From: Clavibacter phaseoli
GTDB lineage: Bacteria; Actinomycetota; Actinomycetes; Actinomycetales; Microbacteriaceae
Direction of reading: 5' to 3'
Assembly: GCF_021922925.1 (NCBI RefSeq)
Contig: NZ_CP040786.1
Coordinates: 62,001-126,000 of the forward strand
DNA length: 64,000 nt
This document shows, one piece after another, positions 39,555 to 49,247 of the stretch (position 1 is its first letter; every line of letters starts with the position of its first letter). Both the position numbers and the translations under genes were made by a program. The notes under the pieces were generated by a model. That model did no database searches. It was not told the DNA's origin and worked only from the letters and a program-made list of their open reading frames with translations.

Positions 39555-42005
39555 ATGAGTGCCGACCCCGCCGCCCTTTCCCGCTCCAGCACGCCGATCA
39601 TCCTCGACGGCCGGTCGGGCGCCGACGGCGGGCCGGGAGCCCCGGAGGATCCGCTCCTCGAGGGCCTCAACCCGGAGCAGCGGGAAGCCGTCGTGTACCG
39701 AGGTCCGGCCCTCCTCATCGTCGCGGGCGCCGGGTCGGGCAAGACGCGCGTGCTCACCCACCGCATCGCGAGCCTCATCGAGTCCCGCGAGGCGTGGCCG
39801 AGCCAGATCCTCGCCATCACCTTCACGAACAAGGCCGCCGCCGAGATGCGCGAGCGCGTGGAGTCGCTGCTCGGGCAGGCGTCCGAGGGCATGTGGATCT
39901 CGACCTTCCACTCCGCGTGCGTGCGCATCCTGCGACGCGAGGCGGAGGCCTTCGGATTCACGCAGAACTTCACCATCTACGACTCCGCCGACAGCCGCGT
40001 GCTCATCAAGCGGATCATCAAGCAGCTCGACGCGGACACGCTCGGCTTCACGGTCTCCTCGGTCTCCGGCCGCATCTCGAAGCTCAAGAACGAGCTGTCG
40101 GACGCGGACACGTTCGCGCGCACGGCGAACTTCAACGACCCGGCCGAGGCCATGTTCGTGGAGATCTTCCGGCAGTACACGCGCTCGCTCGCGGCTGCCA
40201 ACGCGTTCGACTTCGACGACCTCATCGGCCAGACCGTCTACCTCTTCCGCGCCTTCCCCAAGGTCGCGGCGCTCTACCAGCGGCGCTTCCGGCACGTCCT
40301 GGTGGACGAGTACCAGGACACGAACCACGCCCAGTACTCGCTCATCCGGGAGCTGACGCGCGCGGTGGCACCCGACGACGTTCCGGTCGACACGCGCATG
40401 TCCACGAACGGCATGGGCGGGATCGACGGCGCGTCGCTCACCGTGGTGGGTGACAGCGACCAGTCCATCTACGCGTTCCGCGGCGCCGACATCCGCAACA
40501 TCACCGAGTTCGAGCGCGACTTCCCGCAGTCGAAGGTCGTGCTCCTCGAGCAGAACTACCGCTCGACCCAGAACATCCTCACCGCCGCCAACGCCGTCAT
40601 CTCCAACAACTTCGACCGCAAGGACAAGAAGCTGTGGACGTCCATCGGCGACGGCGACAAGATCGTCGGCTTCACCGGGTACTCGGGGCACGACGAGGCG
40701 CAGTTCGTCGCCGACGAGATCCAGAAGCTGCACGAGGAGGGCACCGCCTACTCCGAGATCGCCGTCTTCTACCGCACCAACGCGCAGACGCGCGCGCTCG
40801 AGGAGATCCTCATCCGCTCGGCCGTGCCCTACCGGATCATGGGCGGCACGAAGTTCTACGAGCGGGCCGAGATCAAGGACGCGATGGCGTACCTGATCGC
40901 GGTCGCGAACCCCGCGGACGTGCTGGCCCTGCGCCGCATCCTCAACACCCCGAAGCGCGGCATCGGGCCGGCCACGGAGACGGCCCTCGCCAACTTCGCG
41001 GAGTCGCACGGGGTCACGTTCCGCGAGGCCATGCGTCGCGCGTCCGAGCTGGGGCTCGGGCCCAAGGTGACGCAGGCGATCCTCGCGCTCTCGCGCATGC
41101 TCGACGAGGTGGCGCTGCTGCTGGACCCCGATCGGCCGGAGGGGCGCACGACGGTCGGCGACCTGGTGACCACCCTCCTGGAGAAGAGCGGCCTGGTGCA
41201 GGCGCTCCGGGCGAGCAAGGACGCGCAGGACGAGGCCCGCGCGGAGAACGTCGAGGAGCTCGTCGCCGTCACCAAGGAGTTCTCCCGCAACAACCCCGAG
41301 GGCCAGCTCGTGGACTTCCTCACCGAGGTCTCGCTCGTCGCCGCGGCGGACGAGCTCGACGACTCGAGCGGCACCGTGTCCCTGATGACCCTCCACACGG
41401 CGAAGGGCCTGGAGTACGACTCGGTCTTCCTCACCGGCGTGGAGGAGGACCTCCTGCCGCACCGTATGTCGGCCAACGAGCCCGGCGGCCCGGCGGAGGA
41501 GCGCCGCCTGTTCTACGTCGGCATCACGCGCGCCCGCCGGCGCCTCTTCATCTCCCTGGCGATGACGCGGGCGCAGTTCGGCGAGGTCAACGTGGCCATG
41601 CCCAGTCGGTACCTGCAGGAGATCCCGGCCGAGCTCATCGACTGGAAGCAGTCGCCCGGCATGGCCACGTCGCGGGGCGGCACCCAACCGCGTGCCCTCA
41701 ACGCGCGGCGGGAGGGCGGAGGGTACGGCGGTCGATCCCGCTCCTCGAGCGGCTTCGAGGATCCGGCCCTGCCGCCGCCCCCGCGCCCGAAGACCCAGTG
41801 GGCCAACACGGTGACCGGGCAGGTGCGCGACAACGGCGACCTCGAGCTCGCGTTCGGCGACCGCATCCGCCACACCGACTTCGGCGACGGCCGGGTCACC
41901 GGCGTCACGGGCGAGGGGCGCAAGCGCATCGCCGAGGTGCAGTTCGACGGGCCCGCGGGTCGCAAGCGGCTGCTCATCAAGATCGCGCCCATCGAGAAGC
42001 TCTAG
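39555..42005 (+). CDS. pcrA: ATP-dependent DNA helicase, UvrD/PcrA type
   Basis: A superfamily 1A 3'-5' helicase of 816 residues, used in nucleotide excision repair and in removing RecA or stalled polymerase. Motifs in order: Q-motif region LNPEQREAVVY, Walker A VAGAGSGKTRVLTHRIA, Ia FTNKAAAEMRERV, II VDEYQDTNHAQ, III VVGDSDQSIYAFRGAD, IV QNYRSTQNIL, V MTLHTAKGLEYDSVFL, and VI RRLFYVGITRARRRL. The C-terminal 60 residues (GDRIRHTDFGDGRVTGVTGEG) form the Tudor-like PcrA tail that binds RNA polymerase. The frame is open from 39180, but the TAGGAT box and the MSADPAALSRS start support 39555. Its last 29 bp overlap the convergent surface-protein gene. Confidence 0.95.
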   Translation: MSADPAALSRSSTPIILDGRSGADGGPGAPEDPLLEGLNPEQREAVVYRGPALLIVAGAGSGKTRVLTHRIASLIESREAWPSQILAITFTNKAAAEMRERVESLLGQASEGMWISTFHSACVRILRREAEAFGFTQNFTIYDSADSRVLIKRIIKQLDADTLGFTVSSVSGRISKLKNELSDADTFARTANFNDPAEAMFVEIFRQYTRSLAAANAFDFDDLIGQTVYLFRAFPKVAALYQRRFRHVLVDEYQDTNHAQYSLIRELTRAVAPDDVPVDTRMSTNGMGGIDGASLTVVGDSDQSIYAFRGADIRNITEFERDFPQSKVVLLEQNYRSTQNILTAANAVISNNFDRKDKKLWTSIGDGDKIVGFTGYSGHDEAQFVADEIQKLHEEGTAYSEIAVFYRTNAQTRALEEILIRSAVPYRIMGGTKFYERAEIKDAMAYLIAVANPADVLALRRILNTPKRGIGPATETALANFAESHGVTFREAMRRASELGLGPKVTQAILALSRMLDEVALLLDPDRPEGRTTVGDLVTTLLEKSGLVQALRASKDAQDEARAENVEELVAVTKEFSRNNPEGQLVDFLTEVSLVAAADELDDSSGTVSLMTLHTAKGLEYDSVFLTGVEEDLLPHRMSANEPGGPAEERRLFYVGITRARRRLFISLAMTRAQFGEVNVAMPSRYLQEIPAELIDWKQSPGMATSRGGTQPRALNARREGGGYGGRSRSSSGFEDPALPPPPRPKTQWANTVTGQVRDNGDLELAFGDRIRHTDFGDGRVTGVTGEGRKRIAEVQFDGPAGRKRLLIKIAPIEKL

Positions 42006-43956
42006 CCGGCGAACGGCGCCGTCCGGCTCGTCGCGCGCCGATGCCGACAGCGCCCAGCGCGCCGATGGACGCCGCGGCGCACGCGAGCGCCGGAGCGCCC
42101 ACACGTGCCGTCCCGCCGGAGCCCGGCATGTCGACCCCGGGAGCGCCGCCCGTCATCGCCAGCTGCGCGTGCCCGGGTGACGCGGGGCGGTCGCCGGCGG
42201 GCGTGCTCACGTGGAAGGTCTCGGCCGCGTGCGCCGCGTGGTCGGAGAACGGCGCGATGGCGGCGCCGTCCGCCTCCCCGGCGGGACGGCCCGGGCTGTC
42301 GAGGACGGCGACGTACCACCCGGGCGCCGCGACGCGCATGCAGGGTGTCGTCACGTCGCCGTCATCGGCGATGGCGACGTCCGCCCCTGGCGCATCCGCG
42401 CCCCCGCCACCGGGGACGGCCACCGTCTGTCCCTCGGCCGGCGCGGTCGCGAACGGACCCACGACGCGGACGTGCACGGGGACGGGGCCGACCCCGACGA
42501 ACCACGTCGTGCGCAGCGTGTCGGTCTGGCAGCCGCCGGTCGGGATCTCCGGGGATCCGATGGTCGTCGTGATCCGCGGCGGCTGCGGCACCTGCGTCGT
42601 CTCGGTGGCGGCGCCGAAGGTCGATCGCCACGGCAGCACGCGCGCCCGTCCGGCCGCGACCGGGGTGTCGTCGGGCGAGATGGTCTCGACCCAGGCGTAG
42701 AAGCCGCCGGCGGGGAGGCGGCAGGCGGGCGAGGTGTAGTCGCCCGGTCCGCGGTCGACGCGCGTCATGACCTCGCAGACCTGCGGGGCGCCGGCGGGGA
42801 CCTCATCGCGTTCGGGACCGACCTGCTCGGGGAACGGTCCGAGGAGCCTGCTCCGGACGACGACCGGCACAGGTACCAGGCTCCCGTCGCCCTGGCGGGC
42901 GAGCCCCCAGCCGTCGGAGGTAGCCGGCCTCCCGTGGTCGGCTGGCGCCGCGGGATCGGCGGACACCCGGAGCGCGTCCGCGAGCTCGTCGCCGACCGCG
43001 GCCACGGCCCGCGACGTCCGCGTGACGACGCGCGGGGCGAAGGGGAGCGGGCTCGGTGCGTGGGCGTCCGCCTGCGCGTCGGCGCGCGCATCCGCGGGTC
43101 GGGCCAGGATCATCCGCTGCGACGCACCGCCGTCGCCCACCGCGTCGAGGGCGTCGCCGTACGGGAGGGAGGCGAAGACGGCGCTCGCCGTCACGTGCAG
43201 CGCCGCGGAGGCTCCCGTCGCCCGGATCGGCACCGCGGTGCCGTTCGCCACCTGCGCGGTCGTGGTCCCGTCGTCGAACGCGGCGCCGTCGAGCGTGACG
43301 GTCCCCGTCTGGGAGCCGGCCGGCACGTCCGTCGGCCCGGTGGCGACGAGGTCGGCGCGCAGGTCGAGGCGCACGCTCCCCGTCCCGTCGTCCGCGAGCG
43401 CCACGGTCGCGGCAGCGGTCACCGAGCGCGAGGCCCCGGACGCCGCCTCCGCGAGCATGTCGTGCGCTCGGGACTCGACGATCTCCGCGTGGTCGCCGGC
43501 GCGGGCCGCGTACCAGGACAGGTCGTGGGCGCCGAGGCCGGTGATGCTCCAGGTCGCGAGCTGTCCCGCCGCGGCGGTGTCGGGATCGGCGGAGCCCGCC
43601 CAGCGCCGGGAGATGTACGCGAGCCGCGCCCGGTCGTCGGGCGTCGCGCCCGTGTCCTCCACCGGGGAGTATTCGTGGCCGGGCGGCCCGGCGAGCCCGA
43701 CGTCGATGCAGAAGCCGAGCCGGCCGTCGTCCATCCGGTACGAGCCCAGCCATCGGCCGTCCGATCCCGACGCGTGGCCGACGCCGTGGGACACCGCGCT
43801 CAGCGCCTGCGCGGGAGGCACGGCGCTCGCCGCGAGCCCGAGCCCGAGGCCGACGCCCGCGATCGCCGAGACGAGCCGTGCGGCGTGCGGCCGCCGTGCC
43901 GGGCGGTCACGCCGCGGAGAGGAGGAGGGGCGGGTGGTCGAGGGGATCCGTGTCAT
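41977..43956 (-). CDS. Sortase-anchored surface protein with probable thioester domain
   Basis: A 659-residue secreted protein. Residues 1-51 are an Arg-rich signal peptide (LVSAIAGVGLGLGLAASAVPPAQA). A probable thioester domain follows, with Cys83 in GRLGFCIDVG and Gln132 in AAGQLATW, the Cys and the Q-x-A-x-W pair that form an internal Cys-Gln thioester in TED/TQXA adhesins. The middle part is Thr/Ala-rich beta-type sequence with further cysteines (QVCEVMTRV, SPACRLPAG, GGCQTD, TPCMRV). The C-terminus has LAMTG (599-603), a hydrophobic segment and a basic tail, the LAxTG signal of class E sortases. The middle domains are not recognised. It overlaps the helicase gene tail-to-tail by 29 bp. 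Confidence 0.75.
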   Translation of the reverse strand: MTRIPSTTRPSSSPRRDRPARRPHAARLVSAIAGVGLGLGLAASAVPPAQALSAVSHGVGHASGSDGRWLGSYRMDDGRLGFCIDVGLAGPPGHEYSPVEDTGATPDDRARLAYISRRWAGSADPDTAAAGQLATWSITGLGAHDLSWYAARAGDHAEIVESRAHDMLAEAASGASRSVTAAATVALADDGTGSVRLDLRADLVATGPTDVPAGSQTGTVTLDGAAFDDGTTTAQVANGTAVPIRATGASAALHVTASAVFASLPYGDALDAVGDGGASQRMILARPADARADAQADAHAPSPLPFAPRVVTRTSRAVAAVGDELADALRVSADPAAPADHGRPATSDGWGLARQGDGSLVPVPVVVRSRLLGPFPEQVGPERDEVPAGAPQVCEVMTRVDRGPGDYTSPACRLPAGGFYAWVETISPDDTPVAAGRARVLPWRSTFGAATETTQVPQPPRITTTIGSPEIPTGGCQTDTLRTTWFVGVGPVPVHVRVVGPFATAPAEGQTVAVPGGGGADAPGADVAIADDGDVTTPCMRVAAPGWYVAVLDSPGRPAGEADGAAIAPFSDHAAHAAETFHVSTPAGDRPASPGHAQLAMTGGAPGVDMPGSGGTARVGAPALACAAASIGALGAVGIGARRAGRRRSPARASRWARS

Positions 43957-44056
43957 GGGCGCACAGTGCGTCCCGGGGCGTCCCGACGCGGGGCACCCGC
44001 CGGGAGCCGGGGACGGGATCCGCGACCGCGCGCCTGTGCAGGAGCGGCCGGGCGGG

Positions 44057-44878
44057 CTACGCGGCGGCGCGGCGGCGGTACCTGCGCGTGATCACGGAGC
44101 GCGGCGCCTCCCTGGCGACGCGCGGCATCACGCGGTACACGGCGAGCACGGGCGCGAGGAGACGCCGGCAGCGGCGCTCGAGCCGCGCGTCCCACCGCAT
44201 CCCGAACCCCGCCCGTATCCGCGGCGGCAGCAGCCCCGCCGTCACGAGCGCGACGAGCGGCAAGACCGCCCGGACCACCGGCGGCGCGCCCCGTCCGTCC
44301 AGCAGCGTCCGCGCGATCCGACGGGCGTCCGACGTCGGCTCGAGCGTCGCGATCCGCTCGTCCCAGTACGCGCGGAACGCCGCGCGGTCCGCGGGCCACA
44401 TCCCCTCCGGGACCTGCAGCGCCGTGCCGAGGACCGCGTACTGCCGGTGGATCCTGTCGGCGGCCTCGTCGGGCAGCGGCCCGAAGCACAGCTCGAACAT
44501 CGTGATCGCGGACTGGTAGACCGTCGCCGCCACCCAGAGCTGCAGCCCGGGATCGTAGGCGGAGTAGGCCGGCGCCGAGCCGTCGGCCGCGGGGACCGCC
44601 GACCGGACCGGCGCGTGCGCCCGGCCGACGATCCGCCGAGCGCGCGCGACCTCGTCGGGGGAGCCGAAGACGACCGCGTAGATGTAGCCGAGCGTGCCCT
44701 CGAGCCGGTCGAGCGGTCGCGACGCGAAGTCGCTGTGCTCGGCCACGCCGCGCGCCACGGCCGGCTCGGCGACCTGGAGCAGGATCGCCCGCGCTCCCGC
44801 CGCCAAGAGGACCCCCTCGCCCGCGATGTCCCGGATGGATCCGCCCGGCCGACGCGCGGGATGCGTCCTCGGCCTCAT
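44057..44878 (-). CDS. MpaB/DUF2236 family oxygenase-like protein
   Basis: A 273-residue mostly helical protein of the MpaB (formerly DUF2236) family, related to the haem-dependent latex-clearing oxygenases; the substrate is unknown. Family patterns are GGSIRDIAGEGVLLAAGARAILLQVAEPAVARGVAEHS, RLEGTLGYIYAVVFG and AYDPGLQLWVAATVYQSAI. The frame is open to 45088, but ATG 44878 (MRPRTHPARR) gives a normal length and has GAGACT 6 nt upstream. The His in VAEHSDF and the later ones are candidates for haem binding. It is divergent from sucC across about 250 bp. Confidence 0.75.
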   Translation of the reverse strand: MRPRTHPARRPGGSIRDIAGEGVLLAAGARAILLQVAEPAVARGVAEHSDFASRPLDRLEGTLGYIYAVVFGSPDEVARARRIVGRAHAPVRSAVPAADGSAPAYSAYDPGLQLWVAATVYQSAITMFELCFGPLPDEAADRIHRQYAVLGTALQVPEGMWPADRAAFRAYWDERIATLEPTSDARRIARTLLDGRGAPPVVRAVLPLVALVTAGLLPPRIRAGFGMRWDARLERRCRRLLAPVLAVYRVMPRVAREAPRSVITRRYRRRAAA

Positions 44879-45125
44879 CCGCCCAGTCTCCCTCCCCAGG
44901 CCGCCGATCGCGCGTCGGCGCACGGTCCTGGCGCACCCGGACCGGTCCACCCGCGACCCGATAGGCTCTCCACGGTCGTCGACGCGGCGGGCCGGCCCAC
45001 GGAGGTGGGCGGCGGGCGCGTCGACCAGCCGCAACACACCGGGTGCCGCCACCAGACGGTCGTGGCACCGCAGCCTCGAACGACGCACGTAACCGCCTGG
45101 CGCGGGTGCGGATGGGATGACACGC

Positions 45126-46289
45126 GTGGATCTTTTCGAATACCAGGCCAGGGACCTCTTCGAGTCCTACGGCGTCCCGGTCCTCCCGGGGATCGTCGCC
45201 GACACCGCCGAGGAGGTGCGCGCCGCGGCCGAGAAGCTGGGCGGCACCGTCGTCGTGAAGGCGCAGGTGAAGACCGGAGGCCGTGGTAAGGCCGGCGGCG
45301 TCAAGGTCGCCCAGAGCGCCGACGCGGCGCACGAGGCGGCGCAGTCCATCCTCGGGCTCGACATCAAGGGCCACACCGTGCACCGCGTGATGGTCGCGGC
45401 AGGCGCCCGCATCGCGCAGGAGTTCTACTTCTCGATCCTCCTCGACCGCGCCGAGCGCTCGTACCTGTGCCTCGCCAGCTACGAGGGCGGCATGGAGATC
45501 GAGGAGCTCGCGGTCACCCGGCCCGAGGCGCTTGCCCGCATCGAGATCGACCCGGTCGCCGGCATCGACGCCGCCAAGGCCGAGGAGATCGCCCGCGCCG
45601 CGTCGTTCCCCGAGGAGCTCATCGCCAAGGTCGCGCCCGTCTTCGAGCGCCTCTGGTGGGTCTACCGCGACGAGGACGCGACGCTCGTCGAGGTCAACCC
45701 GCTCGTCCTCACGGAGTCGGGCGACATCATCGCCCTCGACGGCAAGGTCACGCTCGACGAGAACGCCGGCTTCCGCCACGAGGGCCACGCCGCCCTCGAG
45801 GACGCGGCCGCGGCCGACCCGCTCGAGGCCAAGGCCAAGGAGTCGGACCTCAACTACGTCAAGCTCGACGGCCAGGTCGGCATCATCGGCAACGGCGCGG
45901 GCCTCGTCATGTCGACGCTCGACGTCGTCAGCTACGCCGGCGAGCAGCACGGCGGCGTGCGCCCCGCGAACTTCCTCGACATCGGCGGCGGAGCGTCGGC
46001 CGAGGTCATGGCCGCCGGCCTCGACGTCATCCTCGGCGACGAGCAGGTCACGAGCGTCTTCGTCAACGTCTTCGGCGGCATCACGTCGTGCGACGCGGTC
46101 GCGAACGGCATCGTCGGCGCGCTCGACAAGCTGGGCGACGCCGCCACCAAGCCGCTCGTCGTCCGCCTCGACGGCAACAACGTCGAGGAGGGCCGCCGCA
46201 TCCTCGAGGAGCGCGCGCACCCCCTCGTCACCGTCGTCGGCACCATGGACGAGGCGGCCGACAAGGCCGCCGAGCTGGCCGCCGCTTAA
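45126..46289 (+). CDS. sucC: Succinate-CoA ligase (ADP-forming) subunit beta
   Basis: With SucD this enzyme converts succinyl-CoA to succinate with formation of ATP in the citric-acid cycle. The ATP-grasp domain runs from about residue 5 to 225 ([19 protein letters not shown]). The CoA-ligase domain follows ([32 protein letters not shown] and [19 protein letters not shown]). I prefer the GTG at 45126 because it gives the family N-terminus [13 protein letters not shown] (387 residues); an ATG three codons upstream (45117) is also possible. sucD begins 27 bp downstream. A possible -10 (TAGGCT, 44962-44967) would give a leader of about 150 nt. Confidence 0.96.
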   Translation: MDLFEYQARDLFESYGVPVLPGIVADTAEEVRAAAEKLGGTVVVKAQVKTGGRGKAGGVKVAQSADAAHEAAQSILGLDIKGHTVHRVMVAAGARIAQEFYFSILLDRAERSYLCLASYEGGMEIEELAVTRPEALARIEIDPVAGIDAAKAEEIARAASFPEELIAKVAPVFERLWWVYRDEDATLVEVNPLVLTESGDIIALDGKVTLDENAGFRHEGHAALEDAAAADPLEAKAKESDLNYVKLDGQVGIIGNGAGLVMSTLDVVSYAGEQHGGVRPANFLDIGGGASAEVMAAGLDVILGDEQVTSVFVNVFGGITSCDAVANGIVGALDKLGDAATKPLVVRLDGNNVEEGRRILEERAHPLVTVVGTMDEAADKAAELAAA

Positions 46290-46316
46290 CTCCCGAGAGA
46301 GAACAGGAACACGAAC

Positions 46317-47204
46317 ATGTCGATTCTTCTCGACGAGAACAGCAGGATCATCGTCCAGGGCCTCACGGGCTCCGAGGGCACCAAGCACGCGGGCCGCATG
46401 CTCGCAACCGGCAGCAAGGTCGTCGGCGGCGTCAACCCGCGGAAGGCCGGCAGCACGGTCACCATCGAGGGCGTCGAGCTCCCGATCTTCGGCTCCGTCG
46501 CCGAGGCCATGGCGGAGACGGGTGCCGACGTGTCGGTCATCTTCGTGCCGCCGGCCTTCGCCAAGAGCGCCGTGGTGGAGGCGATCGACGCCGCCATCCC
46601 GCTCGCGGTCGTCATCACCGAGGGCATCCCCGTCAAGGACTCGGCGGAGTTCTGGTCGCACGCCAAGAGCACCGGCGGCACGACCCGCATCGTCGGCCCG
46701 AACTGCCCCGGCATCATCAGCCCCGGCAAGTCGAACGCCGGCATCATCCCCGCCACCATCACGGAGGCCGGCCCCATCGGCCTCGTGTCGAAGTCGGGCA
46801 CGCTCACGTACCAGATGATGTTCGAGCTGCGCGACCTCGGCATCTCGACCGCCATCGGCATCGGCGGCGACCCGATCATCGGCACCACGCACATCGACGC
46901 CCTCGAGGCGTTCGAGGCCGACCCGGAGACGCGCGCCATCGTCATGATCGGCGAGATCGGCGGCGACGCCGAGGAGCGCGCGGCCGAGTACATCAAGGCC
47001 CACGTCACCAAGCCGGTCGTCGCGTACGTCGCGGGCTTCACCGCCCCCGAGGGCAAGACGATGGGCCACGCCGGCGCCATCGTCTCCGGCGGCAGCGGCA
47101 CGGCCCAGGGCAAGAAGGAGGCCCTCGAGGCCTCGGGCGTCAAGGTCGGCAAGACGCCGACCGAGACGGCCAACCTCCTCCGCGAGGTCTTCGCCGCCCT
47201 GTAG
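46317..47204 (+). CDS. sucD: Succinate-CoA ligase subunit alpha
   Basis: The CoA-binding, phosphohistidine-bearing partner of SucC, 295 residues. It starts [21 protein letters not shown], the Rossmann-type CoA site. The phosphorylated His is in the [13 protein letters not shown] motif near residue 245, and [17 protein letters not shown] is the conserved linker. The ATG at 46317 follows GAGAGAACAGGAA. It ends the sucCD operon, which is closed by a 21-bp perfect-stem hairpin. Confidence 0.97.
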   Translation: MSILLDENSRIIVQGLTGSEGTKHAGRMLATGSKVVGGVNPRKAGSTVTIEGVELPIFGSVAEAMAETGADVSVIFVPPAFAKSAVVEAIDAAIPLAVVITEGIPVKDSAEFWSHAKSTGGTTRIVGPNCPGIISPGKSNAGIIPATITEAGPIGLVSKSGTLTYQMMFELRDLGISTAIGIGGDPIIGTTHIDALEAFEADPETRAIVMIGEIGGDAEERAAEYIKAHVTKPVVAYVAGFTAPEGKTMGHAGAIVSGGSGTAQGKKEALEASGVKVGKTPTETANLLREVFAAL

Positions 47205-47223
47205 CGACGACGCGCTCGCGAGC

Positions 47224-47269
47224 GCACGACGACGGCCCGCATCCCGGTGGATGCGGGCCGTCGTCGTGC
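47224..47269 (+). terminator. sucCD terminator
   Basis: A perfect 21-bp stem (47224-47244 with 47249-47269) with a CGGT loop, 19 bp after the stop. The longest perfect stem in the window. Confidence 0.88.
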
Positions 47270-47348
47270 CCGGGTCCTCCACACGCGGATCGGCCCGCGG
47301 ATGCCCCGGCGCGCCCGTCGCCGCACGGGTCGCGCAGGGCCCGGCCGG

Positions 47349-47354
47349 TAGGGT
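47349..47354 (+). promoter_or_regulatory. -10 box of the DUF6350 gene
   Basis: TAGGGT ends 9 nt before the ATG at 47364; at most a 3-nt leader is predicted. Confidence 0.4.
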
Positions 47355-47363
47355 CGTCGAGGC

Positions 47364-48644
47364 ATGAACCGACACGCAACCGCCCTGTTCGCGGCACTCG
47401 AGGCGCTCCTGGTGGTGGGGGTCGGCGTCGCCCTGCCCCTCGTGCCGCTCACCGCGCTCTGGGCTGGCCAGTACGACCTGCAGATCGACTGGGGCGTCTT
47501 CGCGCGCACGGCCGTCGACCTGTGGCTCCTCGGGCACGGCGTGCCGCTCACGGCGTCGCTGGATCCGTCGCTCGCCTCGTCCCTCGGCCTCCCGGGCGTC
47601 GACGCGCCGTTCGCGCTCACGCTCGCGCCGCTGGGCTTCGCGCTGCTCACGCTCCTCCTCGGGACCCGCGCCGGCCGCCGCATCGTCGAGACCGACCACC
47701 CCGGCGTCGGCGCGGTCTCCGCCGTGGCCACGACCGCCGTGCTGTCCCTCGGCCTCGCGCTCGCGGCACAGCACGAGGGCGTCTCCCCGGCCGTCGGGCG
47801 CGGGGTGATCCTGCCCACCCTGGTCCTCGCGCTCGGCCTGCTCGTCGGCGGGATCGCGCGCGCCGATCGCGCGCGGGCCGCCCGGTGGTGGGCGTCCCTG
47901 TCCTCCGGCCGGGCTGCCGGCGTCGTCCGCGGCGCGCGGGACGCGCTCGACCGCCTGCCGGACGGCGCGGCCTCCGTCGCCGCCACGGCCGTCCGCGGGG
48001 GAGCGGCCGCGGCCTTCGGGGTCGTCGCGATCGCCGCCGTGGTCGTCGCGGTGCTGCTCGGCCTGCAGTACGCGACCGTCATCACCCTGTACGAGACGCT
48101 GCAGACGGGGATCGTCGGCGGCGTCGCCCTCACGCTTGCGCAGATCGCGCTCCTGCCGAACCTGATCGTGTGGGCGGCGTCGTGGCTGCTCGGACCCGGC
48201 TTCGCGCTCGGCACCGGGTCGTCCATCTCGCCGCTCGGCACGACCGTCGGCCCCATCCCGTCCGTGCCGGTCCTGGGCATCCTGCCGCAGGGTGCGTTCG
48301 ACCTCGGCTACCTGGGGATCCTCGTCCCGGTCGTCGTCTCCTTCGTCGCCGCGGTCGCGCTGTCCCCGCGGGTCGCGCGGATCCCCGAGCCCGAGGCGCG
48401 ACGCTGGCCGTGGTTCCTCGTCTCGGGTCTCGGCATGGGCGTCGTCGGCGCCGTGGTGCTCGCCCTGCTGGCGGTCATCTCCGGGGGCGCCGCCGGACCC
48501 GGACGCCTGGCCGACGTGGGGCCGGCGGCCGGCTGGATCCTCCTCGCCGCGTTCCTCGAGATCGGCGTCGCGTCGGTGGCGGGCATGTTCGTGTCCGGCC
48601 TGATGGCCCCCCTGGTCCGGCGCAGCCCCGAGGGACGCGGATAG
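47364..48644 (+). CDS. DUF6350 family membrane protein
   Basis: A 426-residue integral membrane protein with about nine to eleven hydrophobic segments. It belongs to the actinobacterial family found just before purN (called DUF6350, or PerM-like in mycobacteria, where PerM supports cell division under stress). Recognisable parts are [71 protein letters not shown] split over residues 275-310, and [12 protein letters not shown]. The role here is not established. The start rests on TAGGGT 9 nt upstream and the [13 protein letters not shown] helix. Nine bp separate its stop from purN. Confidence 0.78.
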   Translation: MNRHATALFAALEALLVVGVGVALPLVPLTALWAGQYDLQIDWGVFARTAVDLWLLGHGVPLTASLDPSLASSLGLPGVDAPFALTLAPLGFALLTLLLGTRAGRRIVETDHPGVGAVSAVATTAVLSLGLALAAQHEGVSPAVGRGVILPTLVLALGLLVGGIARADRARAARWWASLSSGRAAGVVRGARDALDRLPDGAASVAATAVRGGAAAAFGVVAIAAVVVAVLLGLQYATVITLYETLQTGIVGGVALTLAQIALLPNLIVWAASWLLGPGFALGTGSSISPLGTTVGPIPSVPVLGILPQGAFDLGYLGILVPVVVSFVAAVALSPRVARIPEPEARRWPWFLVSGLGMGVVGAVVLALLAVISGGAAGPGRLADVGPAAGWILLAAFLEIGVASVAGMFVSGLMAPLVRRSPEGRG

Positions 48645-48647
48645 GCT
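48642..48647 (+). promoter_or_regulatory. -10 box for leaderless purN transcription
   Basis: TAGGCT overlaps the stop of the DUF6350 gene and ends 6 nt before GTG 48654. It is part of the same 15-mer as the guaB3 start region. Confidence 0.55.
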
Positions 48648-48653
48648 GTGCGG

Positions 48654-49247
48654 GTGCTCAACGTGGTCGTCCTCATCTCCGGCAGCGGGACCAACCTCCA
48701 CGCCCTCCTCCAGGCGGCCGACCACGCGGACTACCCCGCCCGGGTGATCGCGGTGGGGGCCGATCGGGACGCCGACGGGCTCGCCTTCGCCGAGGAGCGG
48801 GGCATCCCCACCTTCACCGTCCCGTTCGCGAGCTTCCCCGACCGTGCCGCGTGGGGCGACGAGCTCGCGGCGGCCATCGCGGGCTGGGAACCCGACCTGG
48901 TGGTCCTCAGCGGCTTCATGCGCCTGCTCCCACCGCGGGCCGTCGCGGCCTTCGCGCCCCGCATCGTCAACACGCACCCGGCGTACCTGCCGGAGTTCCC
49001 CGGGGCGCACGCCGTCCGGGACGCCATCGCCGCCGGGGCCACGAGCTCCGGGGCGTCCATCATCGTCGTCGACACCGGGGTCGACACCGGGCCGGTGCTC
49101 GCGCAGGAGCGCGTGCCCGTGGAGCCGGACGACACCGAGCACACCCTGCACGAGCGCATCAAGGTCGTGGAGCGCAGGCTCCTCGTCGACACGGTGCGCG
49201 CCATCTCCCTCGGCACCATCGACCTCAAGGAGCTGTCCCCGGCATGA
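48654..49247 (+). CDS. purN: Phosphoribosylglycinamide formyltransferase
   Basis: PurN formylates GAR with 10-formyl-tetrahydrofolate, step three of purine synthesis. The 197-residue protein has the [12 protein letters not shown] phosphate site at the N-terminus. The catalytic Asn-His-Asp set lies in [15 protein letters not shown] (Asn, His) and [17 protein letters not shown] (Asp). I set the start at GTG 48654 ([12 protein letters not shown]) rather than 48648, because the TAGGCT box ends 6 nt before 48654 and the shorter form begins closer to the beta strand as in other PurN proteins. The stop overlaps purH by 4 bp (ATGA). Confidence 0.94.
   Translation: MLNVVVLISGSGTNLHALLQAADHADYPARVIAVGADRDADGLAFAEERGIPTFTVPFASFPDRAAWGDELAAAIAGWEPDLVVLSGFMRLLPPRAVAAFAPRIVNTHPAYLPEFPGAHAVRDAIAAGATSSGASIIVVDTGVDTGPVLAQERVPVEPDDTEHTLHERIKVVERRLLVDTVRAISLGTIDLKELSPA

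Noticed and set aside
43953-49151. A 1732-codon open frame on the minus strand
   Set aside because: It is antisense to well-supported genes (sucC, sucD, DUF6350, purN), has a low-complexity Arg/Gly/Asp composition and no domain. It arises from high GC at third positions, which removes stop codons on the opposite strand.
45467-49243. Long plus-strand frame upstream of purH in the same phase
   Set aside because: It runs out of frame through sucC, sucD and DUF6350; only the part from 49244 onward is purH.
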